This document shows positions 19,504-28,756 of a stretch of DNA of 64,000 nt, piece after piece; position 1 is the first letter of the stretch, and each line of letters opens with the position of its first letter. Position numbers and translations under genes: made by a program. Location: positions 1 to 64,000 of the forward strand of contig JAIXZR010000028.1 in assembly GCA_027489455.1 (NCBI GenBank), read 5' to 3'. Below the pieces are notes generated by a model that did not search any database, was not told where the DNA came from, and saw only the letters and a program-made list of their open reading frames with translations. The DNA comes from Rubrivivax sp. GTDB taxonomy: Bacteria > Pseudomonadota > Gammaproteobacteria > Burkholderiales > Burkholderiaceae_C.

Positions 19504-20808
19504 TTACATCTTGAACGACGAGAACTCGTCGCCGTCTTCGGCCTCGACCGCGTGGTCGCCGGTACCACCTGTGTCGGCCGAAACCTCGATGCCGCCGAGC
19601 AACTCCTGCCATGCGGAGCCCTGGTTCTGTTCAAGCACAGCAAGAAGGTTGATGAAGGCCGTGATGGTGGTGCGTGGCGTGCGGAAGTAGGTGTCGCCGA
19701 TGCGCTTGGAGCAATGCTCCATGAAGCTCATCACCCCGTTGTCAGGGAGCAGGTGCTTGGCCGGGTCGCCGAAGGCGTAGACGCCGCGAATCTTCTGCAG
19801 CAGGACGTAGAAGTCCTCCGGCGTCAGGCTGGACAGCCGCACCACTGGCCCGCTGAAGTCCACCAGGCCGTTCGTCGCGAAGGTGTTCTGCGCCAGCCGA
19901 CTCTGGAGCGCCGGATAGCTGTAGAGGCCCCGGCGCGTGTCGAGCAGGAACTCCGGCGTGCCGCCGAGCACGAAACCCAGTCCGACTGCGGTCCCCTGCA
20001 GCGAATCGTTCAGGATGCGGAGAATCTGCTCGTAGTTCGAGTTCCGCGCCTGCGTGTTCGCGAGCTTGTACAGATTCACCAGCTCGTCTAGGCTCACCAG
20101 TAGCCCGGAGAAGCCGGCAAGGCGGATGAATCGCGCCATCAGCTTCAACTGGTCGTATACCGCTGCGTCGTCGACAATGGCCCGCACGCCCAGCGCCTGC
20201 CTGGCGTCTGTCTTGGTCGTGAACTCACCGCGCAGCCAGCGTACTGCGTCCGATTTGAGCTGCTCGTTGCCTTCCTCGAAGCCGCGGCAGTAGGCCGCGA
20301 TGACGTCGGCGAAGTCGTAGCCATTCACCAACTCCGTCAGCTGGTCGAGCTTCTGACGAAGCACCGCCTCAGTGGGTTGGCCCGAGGCCTTCGCTTCGGT
20401 CTTGGCCGTGGCGATGAACTTCTCGACGATGCCGCTCAGCGCACCGCCATCCGGCTTTGTGCGCGTCGAGAGGTTGCGCATGAGCTCGGCGTACAGCGAC
20501 CGGGCCTGGCCACCGCTGGCGTGGAGGCGCCGGTCCGGGTTCAGGTCGGCGCTGGCAACGACCAGCTTCTTCTCCATGCCCACCGCGCGCACGAGGTTCA
20601 GGAAGAACGTCTTGCCAGCGCCGTACTCGCCGATGACCACGCGGAAGGCGGACCCGCCGTCCGCGATGCGTTCGATGTCGGTCACGAGCGTCTCGATTTC
20701 CCGCGTGCGGCCGACCTGCACCAGATGCTGGCCGGTGCGGGGTACGACGCCGGCGCGCAGCGACTGGATGACCGCGTCACGGTCCTTGGGGCGAATCGGG
20801 GTCGTCAT
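19504..20808 (-). CDS. P-loop ATPase, Shango SngB / BREX BrxD-like
   Basis: A 434-residue ATPase of the DUF2791/BrxD type. Walker A is VIGEYGAGKTFFLNLVRA near residue 62. Walker B is GLLVSLDELVNLYKL near residue 230. GFVLGGTPEFLLDTRRGLYS follows as a sensor-like segment. The C terminus ends in an acidic tail. The ATG overlaps the stop of the TerB-domain gene (ATGA), so the two are translationally coupled and probably make a complex. BrxD-type ATPases occur in BREX type 2 with BrxHI helicases, but the TerB partner here points to Shango. Confidence 0.8.
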   Translation of the reverse strand: MTTPIRPKDRDAVIQSLRAGVVPRTGQHLVQVGRTREIETLVTDIERIADGGSAFRVVIGEYGAGKTFFLNLVRAVGMEKKLVVASADLNPDRRLHASGGQARSLYAELMRNLSTRTKPDGGALSGIVEKFIATAKTEAKASGQPTEAVLRQKLDQLTELVNGYDFADVIAAYCRGFEEGNEQLKSDAVRWLRGEFTTKTDARQALGVRAIVDDAAVYDQLKLMARFIRLAGFSGLLVSLDELVNLYKLANTQARNSNYEQILRILNDSLQGTAVGLGFVLGGTPEFLLDTRRGLYSYPALQSRLAQNTFATNGLVDFSGPVVRLSSLTPEDFYVLLQKIRGVYAFGDPAKHLLPDNGVMSFMEHCSKRIGDTYFRTPRTTITAFINLLAVLEQNQGSAWQELLGGIEVSADTGGTGDHAVEAEDGDEFSSFKM

Positions 20809-23276
20809 GCTTCAACTTTCTCCAGGATTTCGGCGTTCACCGTCACGGGGTCGTCGCCCTCGAACAGCGCCATGTCGTGTGTATCGAACGCGGCCTCGTT
20901 AATGTGCTCGAGCGCGCCGTCGAGCATCAGGTCGAGGTCGGCCGCCACATCCAGCAGCTCTTCGCGGCTCCACTCTGGGCGCGACAGCAACATTCGGGCA
21001 AGCGCGGTGTGGGCCTCGTCCAGACCCATGAGGCCCTTGGGTGTTTCAGCTGCTTCTGCCTCGACTTCGGCCTCAGACGGCTCAGCAACTGCCGCGGCGG
21101 GCTCCTCGATCTCGGTGAAGATGTTGGCCAGCAGCGCCGACACTTTCTCGGTGTCCTTCTGGAGGGCGGCGATGCGTGCCGGGTCGAGCTTGAAGCCCGA
21201 CTCCTCGACCTTGGCGGCGGCGGCCGCGGCGGTCGGCTTTGTGCCGGCTGCGACTGCGTGAACATCGGAGAAGACCTTCTTTGAGTCGACGCCCAGGGCC
21301 TTGTAGACCTTCTCGAGCATCTTGACCTCGGCCGGTGACACCTCACCGTCCGACTGCGCGACCGTGGCCATGAAGGCGGCGATGGTTTCCTTGACAGTCA
21401 AGTCGAGCGGCTCGAACTTTTTCTTCAGCGCGGTCAGCGACGCCGGCGCCTGCATCAGCAGCCTCAGGTGCGCCAGAAGGCGGCGCGTCTGGCTGGGTGT
21501 CAGGTGCTTCCAGGACAGCACCGTCTCACGCAGGTGGCCCATCTCCTTGATGCCGAACTCTCCGTCGGAGGTCGCCACGGCCGAGGCCAGCTGCAACGTC
21601 AGCGCGGCGGCCAGGTACGGCCCGTTCGCACGGGACAGCTGCTCTGAGGGCGGGAGGGCGAAGAGGACGACCTTCTCCTCGGACTTGGGCGGCTTCGCTC
21701 CGCTGAGAACGTCGGGCTCGAAGCCCACGTTGGCCGACTCCAGCGTGCGGGCCAGCGATAGCGTCTTGTCCTTGGCGAATGCCGTCTTGGCGCCTAGGGC
21801 AGTCAGCAAGTCCTGGAACGACATTGAGACCATGCCCTCGCCCATGCGTGCCTTGAGCGCCTGCAGGGCCCTCTGGGGCTCCTCCGGCCACAGCGGTGCC
21901 GGGAGCTGCAGCAGGGCCTCCAGCGTGGCCCTGGAGTCCGCGTTCTTTCCGACCGCGCGGCTGAACGACTCCAGAGGCTTCGTGGCGGCCTCGACGACCT
22001 CCTGCAGCTTCTTGGTCGGCGCAGTCAGCACCGTGACGTCAGGCGTGTCCTTGAAGGTCAGCTTGAGTTCCTGGTAGCCCCGGAAGCCTGACGACGCGGG
22101 TCGATAGACCAGCTTGAGCTTCGTCCGGTTCCGCGGCAGCGCCATGCCGCGGCCGCACAGTTCTGAGTACTTCTGTGCGAAGAGCTGCTCGAACTGCTCG
22201 GGGCAGCGTGTCGCGGGTGTACGCAGGTATATGTTGGGGTCAAGCTTCGCCCAGGCAAGCGCCAGATGCGCCGGCACCTGGGCACCGTCCACAGCTGCCT
22301 GCCCAAGGGCGAGGCGGATGTAGAGCGGCAGCTCGAACGTCTTCGGAAGCGCAGGGACAGGCCGCTCGTACAGCTTGGAGGGATGAGAGGCCAGCGAAAC
22401 CCAGTCCAGGAGCTCACCTGCGTAGCGCCTGAACGAGTTGGACTTCTCGCCGTAGATGTCGAGCAGTCGGCGTAACTCCTCAGCAATGATGGGCCAATCA
22501 GCCTGAGCTGCCTCGTCCTTGGCGCCGTCGAGGATGGCCCGGCGCTCCAGTCCATAGAAGAACAGGAAGACGTAGCCGATGTCCGCGCGGGGGTCTTGCC
22601 GCCCGCCGGCAAGCCACTTCAGGTAGGCCCGTCGCGCGCTTGGCGAAATCTCCGAGTAGCTGGGCCAGTAGCCCATGTCGCGCTCGGTGTACTCGGCTCG
22701 GGCCGCAACCGTCTTCGACGGGTCGATGAGGCACGGGTCGTTGTCGCCGAGCGGTGTTTTCAGCGAGTTGCCAACGTAGACCATTCCGCCAGGGATGGTC
22801 AGCCCAGCGATGCTCACCGTCTCACCGGGAGGCAGCCACCGACCGGCGCCGTAACCCTTCGGTGCCGCCGACACCTTGAAGTTGGAGACGAACGGGGCCG
22901 GGGCCGGCGCCGCCGGCAATGGATTGCGGTACGTGGGCGGAGTTGGAGCAACACTGACTGGCTCGTCGTCCGGGACGAACCGTTGTGTTGGCTTGGGCGC
23001 CGGCGGGGGCAAACTGACCCTCGCGGTCGCCTCCAGGGAGCGAGCTACGGCGGGCGCGTCGCGGGAGGCCACCCTGGAAGCGCGCCTTTGCGGCTCACGC
23101 TCCTCGACGACCACGGCCTTCTTGGACTGACGGTACAGGTAGATGGCGACACCGACGGCTGCGATGACGCCGATGCCAATCCAGACCTCCTGAGGGATGC
23201 CGGCGAGCAGCGCAATCGCGCCAACGACCAGCACCGCGACAACGCCACCTGGCCCCGATTTCTTCCTTCTCGCCAT
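20805..23276 (-). CDS. TerB-domain membrane protein, Shango SngA-like
   Basis: An 823-residue protein. Two short hydrophobic segments at about residues 12-25 and 30-46 give a membrane-anchored hairpin. A Pro-rich basic linker leads to a TerB_N-like region around residues 150-420 (WLPPGETVSIAGLTIPGGMV, RARIDIGYVFLFFYGLERRA-like). A TerB domain lies at about 540-680 (ATSDGEFGIKEMGHLRE and AQSDGEVSPAEVKMLEKVYK, both with the acidic metal-binding-like DGE). A TerB_C region ends the protein (LMGLDEAHTALARML, FEGDDPVTVN). The TerB/ATPase/helicase trio defines Shango in my recollection. It follows JetD by 22 bases. Confidence 0.8.
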   Translation of the reverse strand: MARRKKSGPGGVVAVLVVGAIALLAGIPQEVWIGIGVIAAVGVAIYLYRQSKKAVVVEEREPQRRASRVASRDAPAVARSLEATARVSLPPPAPKPTQRFVPDDEPVSVAPTPPTYRNPLPAAPAPAPFVSNFKVSAAPKGYGAGRWLPPGETVSIAGLTIPGGMVYVGNSLKTPLGDNDPCLIDPSKTVAARAEYTERDMGYWPSYSEISPSARRAYLKWLAGGRQDPRADIGYVFLFFYGLERRAILDGAKDEAAQADWPIIAEELRRLLDIYGEKSNSFRRYAGELLDWVSLASHPSKLYERPVPALPKTFELPLYIRLALGQAAVDGAQVPAHLALAWAKLDPNIYLRTPATRCPEQFEQLFAQKYSELCGRGMALPRNRTKLKLVYRPASSGFRGYQELKLTFKDTPDVTVLTAPTKKLQEVVEAATKPLESFSRAVGKNADSRATLEALLQLPAPLWPEEPQRALQALKARMGEGMVSMSFQDLLTALGAKTAFAKDKTLSLARTLESANVGFEPDVLSGAKPPKSEEKVVLFALPPSEQLSRANGPYLAAALTLQLASAVATSDGEFGIKEMGHLRETVLSWKHLTPSQTRRLLAHLRLLMQAPASLTALKKKFEPLDLTVKETIAAFMATVAQSDGEVSPAEVKMLEKVYKALGVDSKKVFSDVHAVAAGTKPTAAAAAAKVEESGFKLDPARIAALQKDTEKVSALLANIFTEIEEPAAAVAEPSEAEVEAEAAETPKGLMGLDEAHTALARMLLSRPEWSREELLDVAADLDLMLDGALEHINEAAFDTHDMALFEGDDPVTVNAEILEKVEA

Positions 23277-23298
23277 TTATCTTGTTCCCCCTGTCAGT

Positions 23299-24441
23299 TC
23301 ACAACGTGAACAATTCCTGGTCAACATAGCGCCCGGTCTGCGCAAGCGCCGGAATCAGTTCCGCGTCAGCGTACGCACAACCTGAGCTGACCACAGGCCG
23401 CTGACCCTGCTTTTCGGCCGCCTCTGGCGAGTGACCCCCACCCGCCAGCAACGATGCCAGCATCGGAGCGTAGCCGGGGACCCACGCGGTCAGGTCAGGG
23501 AACGTCGACCTCACTGCCGCAAGAATTCGCATGCCGGCGTAGTCCAGGTCGCCCCAGAAGTGGACTGGCGTCGAGCCGCGCCCAAACAGCCAAGCCTCGA
23601 AGGCGACCTTCAGGTCTCCTCCTAGGGCGCCCTCGCCAGCGTAGAAGAGCGAGCAGCCCGCCGGGTTCCGCAGCCGTTGGGCGCTCCCCTTAAACCCTGA
23701 CGCGTAGACCAGTGCGAGCCCGGAGAACGCATGGGATGATGAGCGCAAGGCCTGCTCGAAGCTCATCAGGTTCTCGATGAAGAGCACGCCCCGGTAACCG
23801 GCCAGCGGCAGGAAGACCTGAAGTTGGATGGGCGACTCCGGGAAGGGGCACTCATCGACCCCCAGGATGGCTGCCACCAGGCCTTGGCGCTTGTCGAGCA
23901 CCTTCGACATGCCCCAGAAGAGCTGCGTCGAGACCTCGCGCAACAGCATCGGCCTGTCTGCAAGGGACGGCAGTTGGTTGAGTCGCTGCACGACTTCGGA
24001 CATCGAGTAGTTCGGCATGTCGATGCAGTAGTCGCCGACAGCTCGCTTGACCTCTTGTGAAGCAGCCAGACCCACGTTGACCGCTTCTCGCCACCGCTCG
24101 ACGGAACTTTTGACGCGTTCGGGTCGCCCAGTTGCCAGTCGGACAGCGGCCTCGTCGAGCACTGTCACTCGGGGGCTACGGTCGTAGCCAGACCGTGCCT
24201 TGACTGCCCCTTCCGGCTTGACGCTGAGCCAGCCCCAGTTGCACATCTCACCGACGTGCTCCCAGAGGTCCTCCTTGCGCGACTCGAGGGGCGCCCTGTA
24301 AAGTGCAGGCCACGTCTTCTCGGCGAGCGTCACAGACTGGGCCTTGGTGCCACGGCTGTCGGCTGCGTCCAGCCTGTCGACAAGCAGGCCCAGCAGTTGC
24401 CGAACCTCCGTTGATTCGAGCCACAGGGGGCGTGACGTCAC
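23299..24441 (-). CDS. jetD: Wadjet JetD, topoisomerase VI-like Toprim nuclease
   Basis: A 380-residue protein. The C-terminal Toprim domain shows VLFIENLMSFE (catalytic Glu near residue 200), HFWGDLDYAGMRIL (the DxD pair) and the final YVDQELF. The N-terminal half should be the DUF3322-type DNA-binding winged-helix region. JetD is the nuclease that cuts the plasmid trapped by the JetABC SMC complex. I chose the GTG at 24441 because it overlaps the JetC stop (GTGA) and gives the usual family length. The open frame further upstream is overlap with JetC. It is followed by the Shango-like gene in the same operon. Confidence 0.88.
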   Translation of the reverse strand: MTSRPLWLESTEVRQLLGLLVDRLDAADSRGTKAQSVTLAEKTWPALYRAPLESRKEDLWEHVGEMCNWGWLSVKPEGAVKARSGYDRSPRVTVLDEAAVRLATGRPERVKSSVERWREAVNVGLAASQEVKRAVGDYCIDMPNYSMSEVVQRLNQLPSLADRPMLLREVSTQLFWGMSKVLDKRQGLVAAILGVDECPFPESPIQLQVFLPLAGYRGVLFIENLMSFEQALRSSSHAFSGLALVYASGFKGSAQRLRNPAGCSLFYAGEGALGGDLKVAFEAWLFGRGSTPVHFWGDLDYAGMRILAAVRSTFPDLTAWVPGYAPMLASLLAGGGHSPEAAEKQGQRPVVSSGCAYADAELIPALAQTGRYVDQELFTL

Positions 24442-27400
24442 TGGGCGGCCCCGGCCTGTGCGGCAGGCTCCATCGCTTCCGCAAGCTCCTTCTCCTCGAA
24501 TTCGAGGCGGGCTTGCTCTCGGGCCTGAGCGCGTTGGGCGTCCCACAGCTCGCGCATGCGGTCTGGCTTGAAGAGGCGCTCGTCGCACTCCAGGACGAAG
24601 TCGAGCTCGCCGTTCTTGTCGACGCCGGCCCGGCTGTAGCTGTACTCGCGGTCGAACTCAGGGCGCAGGCCACCCGCGTTGCGCGTTGGCATAGCGCTGA
24701 CCACTTGCAGGCCCAGCCCGTCACGCAGGTAGCGCAACACCGCCCGAGCGCGCGTCTCATCCATCTTGGAGAACGACTCATCGCTCACCAGCAGCTTCAG
24801 GCTGGAGCTCTTGTCGAAGAGTTTCATGCGGTTGGTAACCACGGCTGCCCTGACGATGTACGCCGGCGTCTCCAGCTGGCCTCCCGAACCCGTGCCCCAG
24901 GTGGACAGCGCGATGCGGCCGCCGCTGTCGGACTCGTTCCAGATCTCGTAGCGGCGGTAGTTGCGGTAGTCGGCGATACGCAGCAGCTCGCGGCCGGCAC
25001 GCTCCTGGTCCTTGTCCAGCAGCAGGCCCACGATGCGCTTGCGCACTTCGATATGCTTCTCGGACAGCTCGGTGTCACCGAACAGGTCGACCGTTTCCGG
25101 CGAGTCGGCAAGCTCAGTCACGGCCTTGAAGAAGCTGTAGTAGTCCTCGAACTCGGGCTCCCACTTCGACCAGTCGATGCTGAACCGGTCAGTGCCGAAT
25201 TTCAGGTTCTGCAGCTCGGCGTTCAGCTGGCGCAGGGTCCGCACCCCATCGTCTACCTTCGTCTTGATTTCCACGCAGAACTGCTTCGTGAAGACGTCGT
25301 GGAACGAGCGCTCGGCCTGCTCGACCTCGTTGCGGTTGTTGTAAAGACCAATGCCTTCAAGCTCACCGTACAGCGTGCTGACCGCGCGGCCCAGGACCGC
25401 CAGCGGCCCGTAGCAGGGGTCGAAAGAAGCATCGTCATGCAGGTGCGGCAAAGCGACCTGGAAGCGCTCTTCGCTCTTGGCCTTGGCGTTGTAGTCGGTC
25501 AGCAGTTCGCGGACCTCCCCCAGTCGCCCGGCCGGCAGGCTCTTCAGCCTGTCGCGTTGGTTATTCACATCGACGCTGGTCATCGTCCCCGAAGCTAGCT
25601 GTTCTTCGACCTGCTCGGCCAGCACCGTGTAGGTCCGCTCGGGGTTCGCCTCGCAAAGCTGCTTGAGCCTGCGAATCTGGTCTTCAAGGTCACGCAGTCT
25701 GTCGCCGCGCTTGGACTGGATGCTGCGGATGAGCTCTTCAGACTTGCCGGTGCGCTCGTCTGCCAGCGTAATCGCCTTTGCCGCAGCTGCAATCTGAATG
25801 TCGTAGTCAGCAATCTGCTCCTCGATGTCCTTGAGGGCCGCCTCGAGCTCCAGCACCTCGGTCAGGTCCAGCTGGTCCAGGTCACGTCGGCAGTGGTCGA
25901 TGTCCGTGGCCGCGGCGTGAAGCGGCTGTGCGTTGAAGGACGGCTCGCGGAGCTGGCCCAGGGTGCTGCGCTGGTCGACCAGAAGCTTCTTGAGGCCCCT
26001 GAGGCGGCTCAGAGCGGCTTCCGCAGCTTCGAGCTGGGCCGTGGTCTCCTTCAGCGCTCGCTCGCGGGCGGCACGGCCGAACACCAGCTCTCGCTTCTCG
26101 CCGACAAACATTGTCCGCGAGCCGCTGCCCTTGCCATCCTTCGTCAGCCCGCGCGCGGTGGTGCGCAACTGCTGCGAGTTTTCAACCTTGATGACCGCAC
26201 CGAACTGCTCGATGAGGTACGCCTTGGCGATCGGGTGCTCGGTGTGCAGCTCGTGGATGATGGAGTCACGAGGCACGCGACTCGGGTCGGCCCTGTCCAG
26301 GCAGTGCTTGCCCTGGATGACTTTGGCGCGGGAGCCGACCGACTGAAGGTAGTCAATCGTGCGGGCTTCCCAGTCGGGTTTGACGATGAGGTTGAAGCGC
26401 GCGCCATCAAGGTAGCCCTCAATGGCAGGCTGCCAGTCCTCGGACCTTGGCTCAACCAGGTCGCACAGCACCTGGACGCTCGCCTCAGGCAGTTGCTCCC
26501 GGATGCGGTCGACCGCCAGGCCCGTTTCACGGGGGTAGTTGCTGGCACCTGCGGCCAATCGCTGCTTGCGGTCAGCCAGGTCCTTGACGGCTCGACCCTC
26601 AGACTCGATGCGCGCGTCCAGCGTGGCCGCTTCGGTTGCGATGGCGGTGGAGACACTCTCGGTCGGTCCGACGAGCGCGGCATGCACCTCGGCCAGGCCT
26701 ACGTTGACGCCTTCAAACGCAGATACCAGCTGCAAGAGCTTGGCCGCGACCAGCGCTTCGTCCCTTGACGCGTCCAGTACGGCGTCGTGAAGTGCTGCCA
26801 GGCGCTCCAGCTCCGTGGCCGCGAACGCGCTCGCCAGGGCTTCGACCGCAGCCTTGAGTGTCGGGAACTGTTCTGGGATGACTTTGCTGATGAGCAGTCG
26901 CGCCGTGTTTTCGAGGCGACCGGCTGCAAGCAGGCCCTTCATCAATGCGTCCAGTGTGTCCTTGGCCACCTGGGTCGAGACCTTAAGCTTTTCTTCGAGA
27001 CGTTCCTTCGCTCCGTGAGCCGCGATACCGCCCAGCTTGACCTTCAATCCGATGCGACTCAGGTCAGCGCTGTGACGCAACGCGCCTTGGGTCTTCTTGA
27101 GCCTCTCGTTGCGCTCAGCGATATCCGTGTCCTGCGCAATCTTCTTGCGCTCCTGGTCGATTCGGGACTCGTCGTCGCGCAGGTGCATTTTGGCTGCGAG
27201 CAAGTCGTACTGCACTTGTTCTTCGAAGGCCGACGTCGTGCTGACGATGGCGGTCTTCAGTTCGCTCAAGCGCGCCACGGTCGCCGCTATGCGGGCGCCT
27301 TCTTCACGCAGGTTGGTCACCTGCTTCATGAGGTCGCTTATGCGGCTGATGCCCTCCTGCAGCTGCTTGCCGTCGAACTCGAGGATGTCGTCACGCACCA

Positions 27401-28088
27401 GGTCGTGAACTGAGCCGATGGGCTTGTAGGCAATAGACTGGCCCCAGGCCTTAGCCGCATTCTGGGTCTCGTCCCAGGTGACCGAAGTGCGACCGCGGAA
27501 CCTGCCGTACAGCGCGCAGAGGTAATCGCGCTTGGTGCCGTCGTAGGAGGTGACCTTCCGGTACCGGGCCCTTAGCCGCTTGACGATTTCGTCGACGGAC
27601 ACCCATTCGTTGCTCTCAGCGTCCCTCAAGAAGTCGTTAATAGTCAGGGCTTCGTCGTCGACGATGATGAGTTCCAAGCGCTCCAGCTTGGCGCCACGGC
27701 GCTCGCCGGTGCCGTCGACACGGGCAGATGCAGCGACCAAGGCTGTAAATGGCTTGGCCGAGGTCTCGGAGGGGCCTGGACGGAACACGGCGGCGACGTA
27801 GCCTTGCGCACCGTCGGGCCTCGAGAAGTTGCTGTACTCGGCGCCGCAAACGAACGACTCCAGCGTGCGCTTGGACTTGCCGCGGCGCTGGTTGGCCTGG
27901 ACTTCTTCCTGGCCCGGGTTGTAATTCACGATGCCCTGGTAGGACGCGGTCATCACGGTCTGCAGGGCGTCCAGCATGGTCGACTTGCCGGCGCCTGTCG
28001 GGCCAGTCAAGAGAGTCATGTTGCTGAAGTCGTATTCGCCGTACGGCAGCTGGCCCCAGTTGGCCAGGATGAGTTTGTCGAGTTTCAT
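24438..28088 (-). CDS. jetC: Wadjet JetC, MukB-like SMC ATPase
   Basis: A 1216-residue SMC-like ATPase that extrudes DNA loops in the Wadjet complex. Walker A is TGPTGAGKSTMLDAL near residue 35. Two coiled-coil arms (about 280-510 and 680-1000) flank a hinge-like region around LPEASVQVLCDLVEPRSEDW. The head's second half has the ABC signature GTGSGGQLETPAYI and Walker B LLVSDESFSKMDE. The start overlaps the JetB stop (ATGA), and the stop overlaps the JetD start. The C-terminal end is Ala/Gln-rich. Wadjet protects against plasmids by detecting small circular DNA. Confidence 0.92.
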   Translation of the reverse strand: MKLDKLILANWGQLPYGEYDFSNMTLLTGPTGAGKSTMLDALQTVMTASYQGIVNYNPGQEEVQANQRRGKSKRTLESFVCGAEYSNFSRPDGAQGYVAAVFRPGPSETSAKPFTALVAASARVDGTGERRGAKLERLELIIVDDEALTINDFLRDAESNEWVSVDEIVKRLRARYRKVTSYDGTKRDYLCALYGRFRGRTSVTWDETQNAAKAWGQSIAYKPIGSVHDLVRDDILEFDGKQLQEGISRISDLMKQVTNLREEGARIAATVARLSELKTAIVSTTSAFEEQVQYDLLAAKMHLRDDESRIDQERKKIAQDTDIAERNERLKKTQGALRHSADLSRIGLKVKLGGIAAHGAKERLEEKLKVSTQVAKDTLDALMKGLLAAGRLENTARLLISKVIPEQFPTLKAAVEALASAFAATELERLAALHDAVLDASRDEALVAAKLLQLVSAFEGVNVGLAEVHAALVGPTESVSTAIATEAATLDARIESEGRAVKDLADRKQRLAAGASNYPRETGLAVDRIREQLPEASVQVLCDLVEPRSEDWQPAIEGYLDGARFNLIVKPDWEARTIDYLQSVGSRAKVIQGKHCLDRADPSRVPRDSIIHELHTEHPIAKAYLIEQFGAVIKVENSQQLRTTARGLTKDGKGSGSRTMFVGEKRELVFGRAARERALKETTAQLEAAEAALSRLRGLKKLLVDQRSTLGQLREPSFNAQPLHAAATDIDHCRRDLDQLDLTEVLELEAALKDIEEQIADYDIQIAAAAKAITLADERTGKSEELIRSIQSKRGDRLRDLEDQIRRLKQLCEANPERTYTVLAEQVEEQLASGTMTSVDVNNQRDRLKSLPAGRLGEVRELLTDYNAKAKSEERFQVALPHLHDDASFDPCYGPLAVLGRAVSTLYGELEGIGLYNNRNEVEQAERSFHDVFTKQFCVEIKTKVDDGVRTLRQLNAELQNLKFGTDRFSIDWSKWEPEFEDYYSFFKAVTELADSPETVDLFGDTELSEKHIEVRKRIVGLLLDKDQERAGRELLRIADYRNYRRYEIWNESDSGGRIALSTWGTGSGGQLETPAYIVRAAVVTNRMKLFDKSSSLKLLVSDESFSKMDETRARAVLRYLRDGLGLQVVSAMPTRNAGGLRPEFDREYSYSRAGVDKNGELDFVLECDERLFKPDRMRELWDAQRAQAREQARLEFEEKELAEAMEPAAQAGAAQ

Positions 28089-28756
28089 TCTTCGGTCCCT
28101 GCGACCGTGGCTTCTTGTTCGATGACGCCGTCAGCGTCTAGGGCAGCCGTCAGGGCGTCGTTCGACACAACGCCAAGGATGGTCGGCCGAATGGCGAGCA
28201 GTGCGTCCTCGTCCGCGATGGAAAAGCCTGCGGCGTAGCTCAGGATTCGGTGCCGCTTGAGCTCAGCCAGCAAGTGCATCTTGTCGGTCGAGCTGGACGG
28301 CAACAGGCGCTTGAGCTGCGTCTGCATCGTCACCGCCAGCTCTTCGAAACTGATGAGGGCCTCACCCTGCGGCTGGATGTCGCCGTTGTTGAGCTTGTTT
28401 TGATAGAGGAAGCGCAACGCCAGGGCGGCCGCCACGAAGTCAGGCGAGACCCGCGCACGGACCGACGGAACGGCCTCAAGCGTGTCCTCGGGCATGCCGT
28501 CAACCACCGCGCCCGGCGCGTATAGCCGGTAGTACTGGTTGGTGGAGTCGTGGTGCAGCCGGAAGCCCGCCACGTCGAAGTAGTCCTCCAGCAAGGTCTC
28601 GATGCGGCGGGCGTCGTCGTACAGCAACTGCTCCGTTCGGTCTTCGTCGCGTACGACGACGCCGTAGGACATGAGGCGCAGGACGATCTCTCGAAAGCGC
28701 TCAGCCTTCAGGTTGGCGACCGTCAGCTGTTCGTTGACAAGGGATGAAATGCTCAT
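28085..28756 (-). CDS. jetB: Wadjet JetB, MukE-like kite subunit (DUF4194 type)
   Basis: A 223-residue acidic protein corresponding to MukE in the SMC complex. The pattern LRLMSYGVVVRDEDRTEQLL, then DYFDVAGFRLHHDSTNQYY and YRLYAPGAVV, fits the DUF4194 JetB family as I know it, with a winged-helix arrangement. LLAIRPTILGVVSNDAL lies close to the C terminus. It overlaps JetA upstream and JetC downstream by 4 bases each, which supports fixed stoichiometry. The C-terminal tail is acidic and unstructured. Confidence 0.85.
   Translation of the reverse strand: MSISSLVNEQLTVANLKAERFREIVLRLMSYGVVVRDEDRTEQLLYDDARRIETLLEDYFDVAGFRLHHDSTNQYYRLYAPGAVVDGMPEDTLEAVPSVRARVSPDFVAAALALRFLYQNKLNNGDIQPQGEALISFEELAVTMQTQLKRLLPSSSTDKMHLLAELKRHRILSYAAGFSIADEDALLAIRPTILGVVSNDALTAALDADGVIEQEATVAGTEE

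Noticed and set aside
16022-20808. A BREX type 2 locus based on the BrxHI-like helicase and BrxD-like ATPase
   Set aside because: PglX, PglY, PglZ and PglW equivalents are absent, and the TerB-domain protein coupled to the ATPase fits Shango better.
22876-23309. Plus-strand open frames over the N terminus of the TerB-protein gene
   Set aside because: They are antisense to the Pro-rich linker and membrane segments of a well-supported gene and show no family feature.
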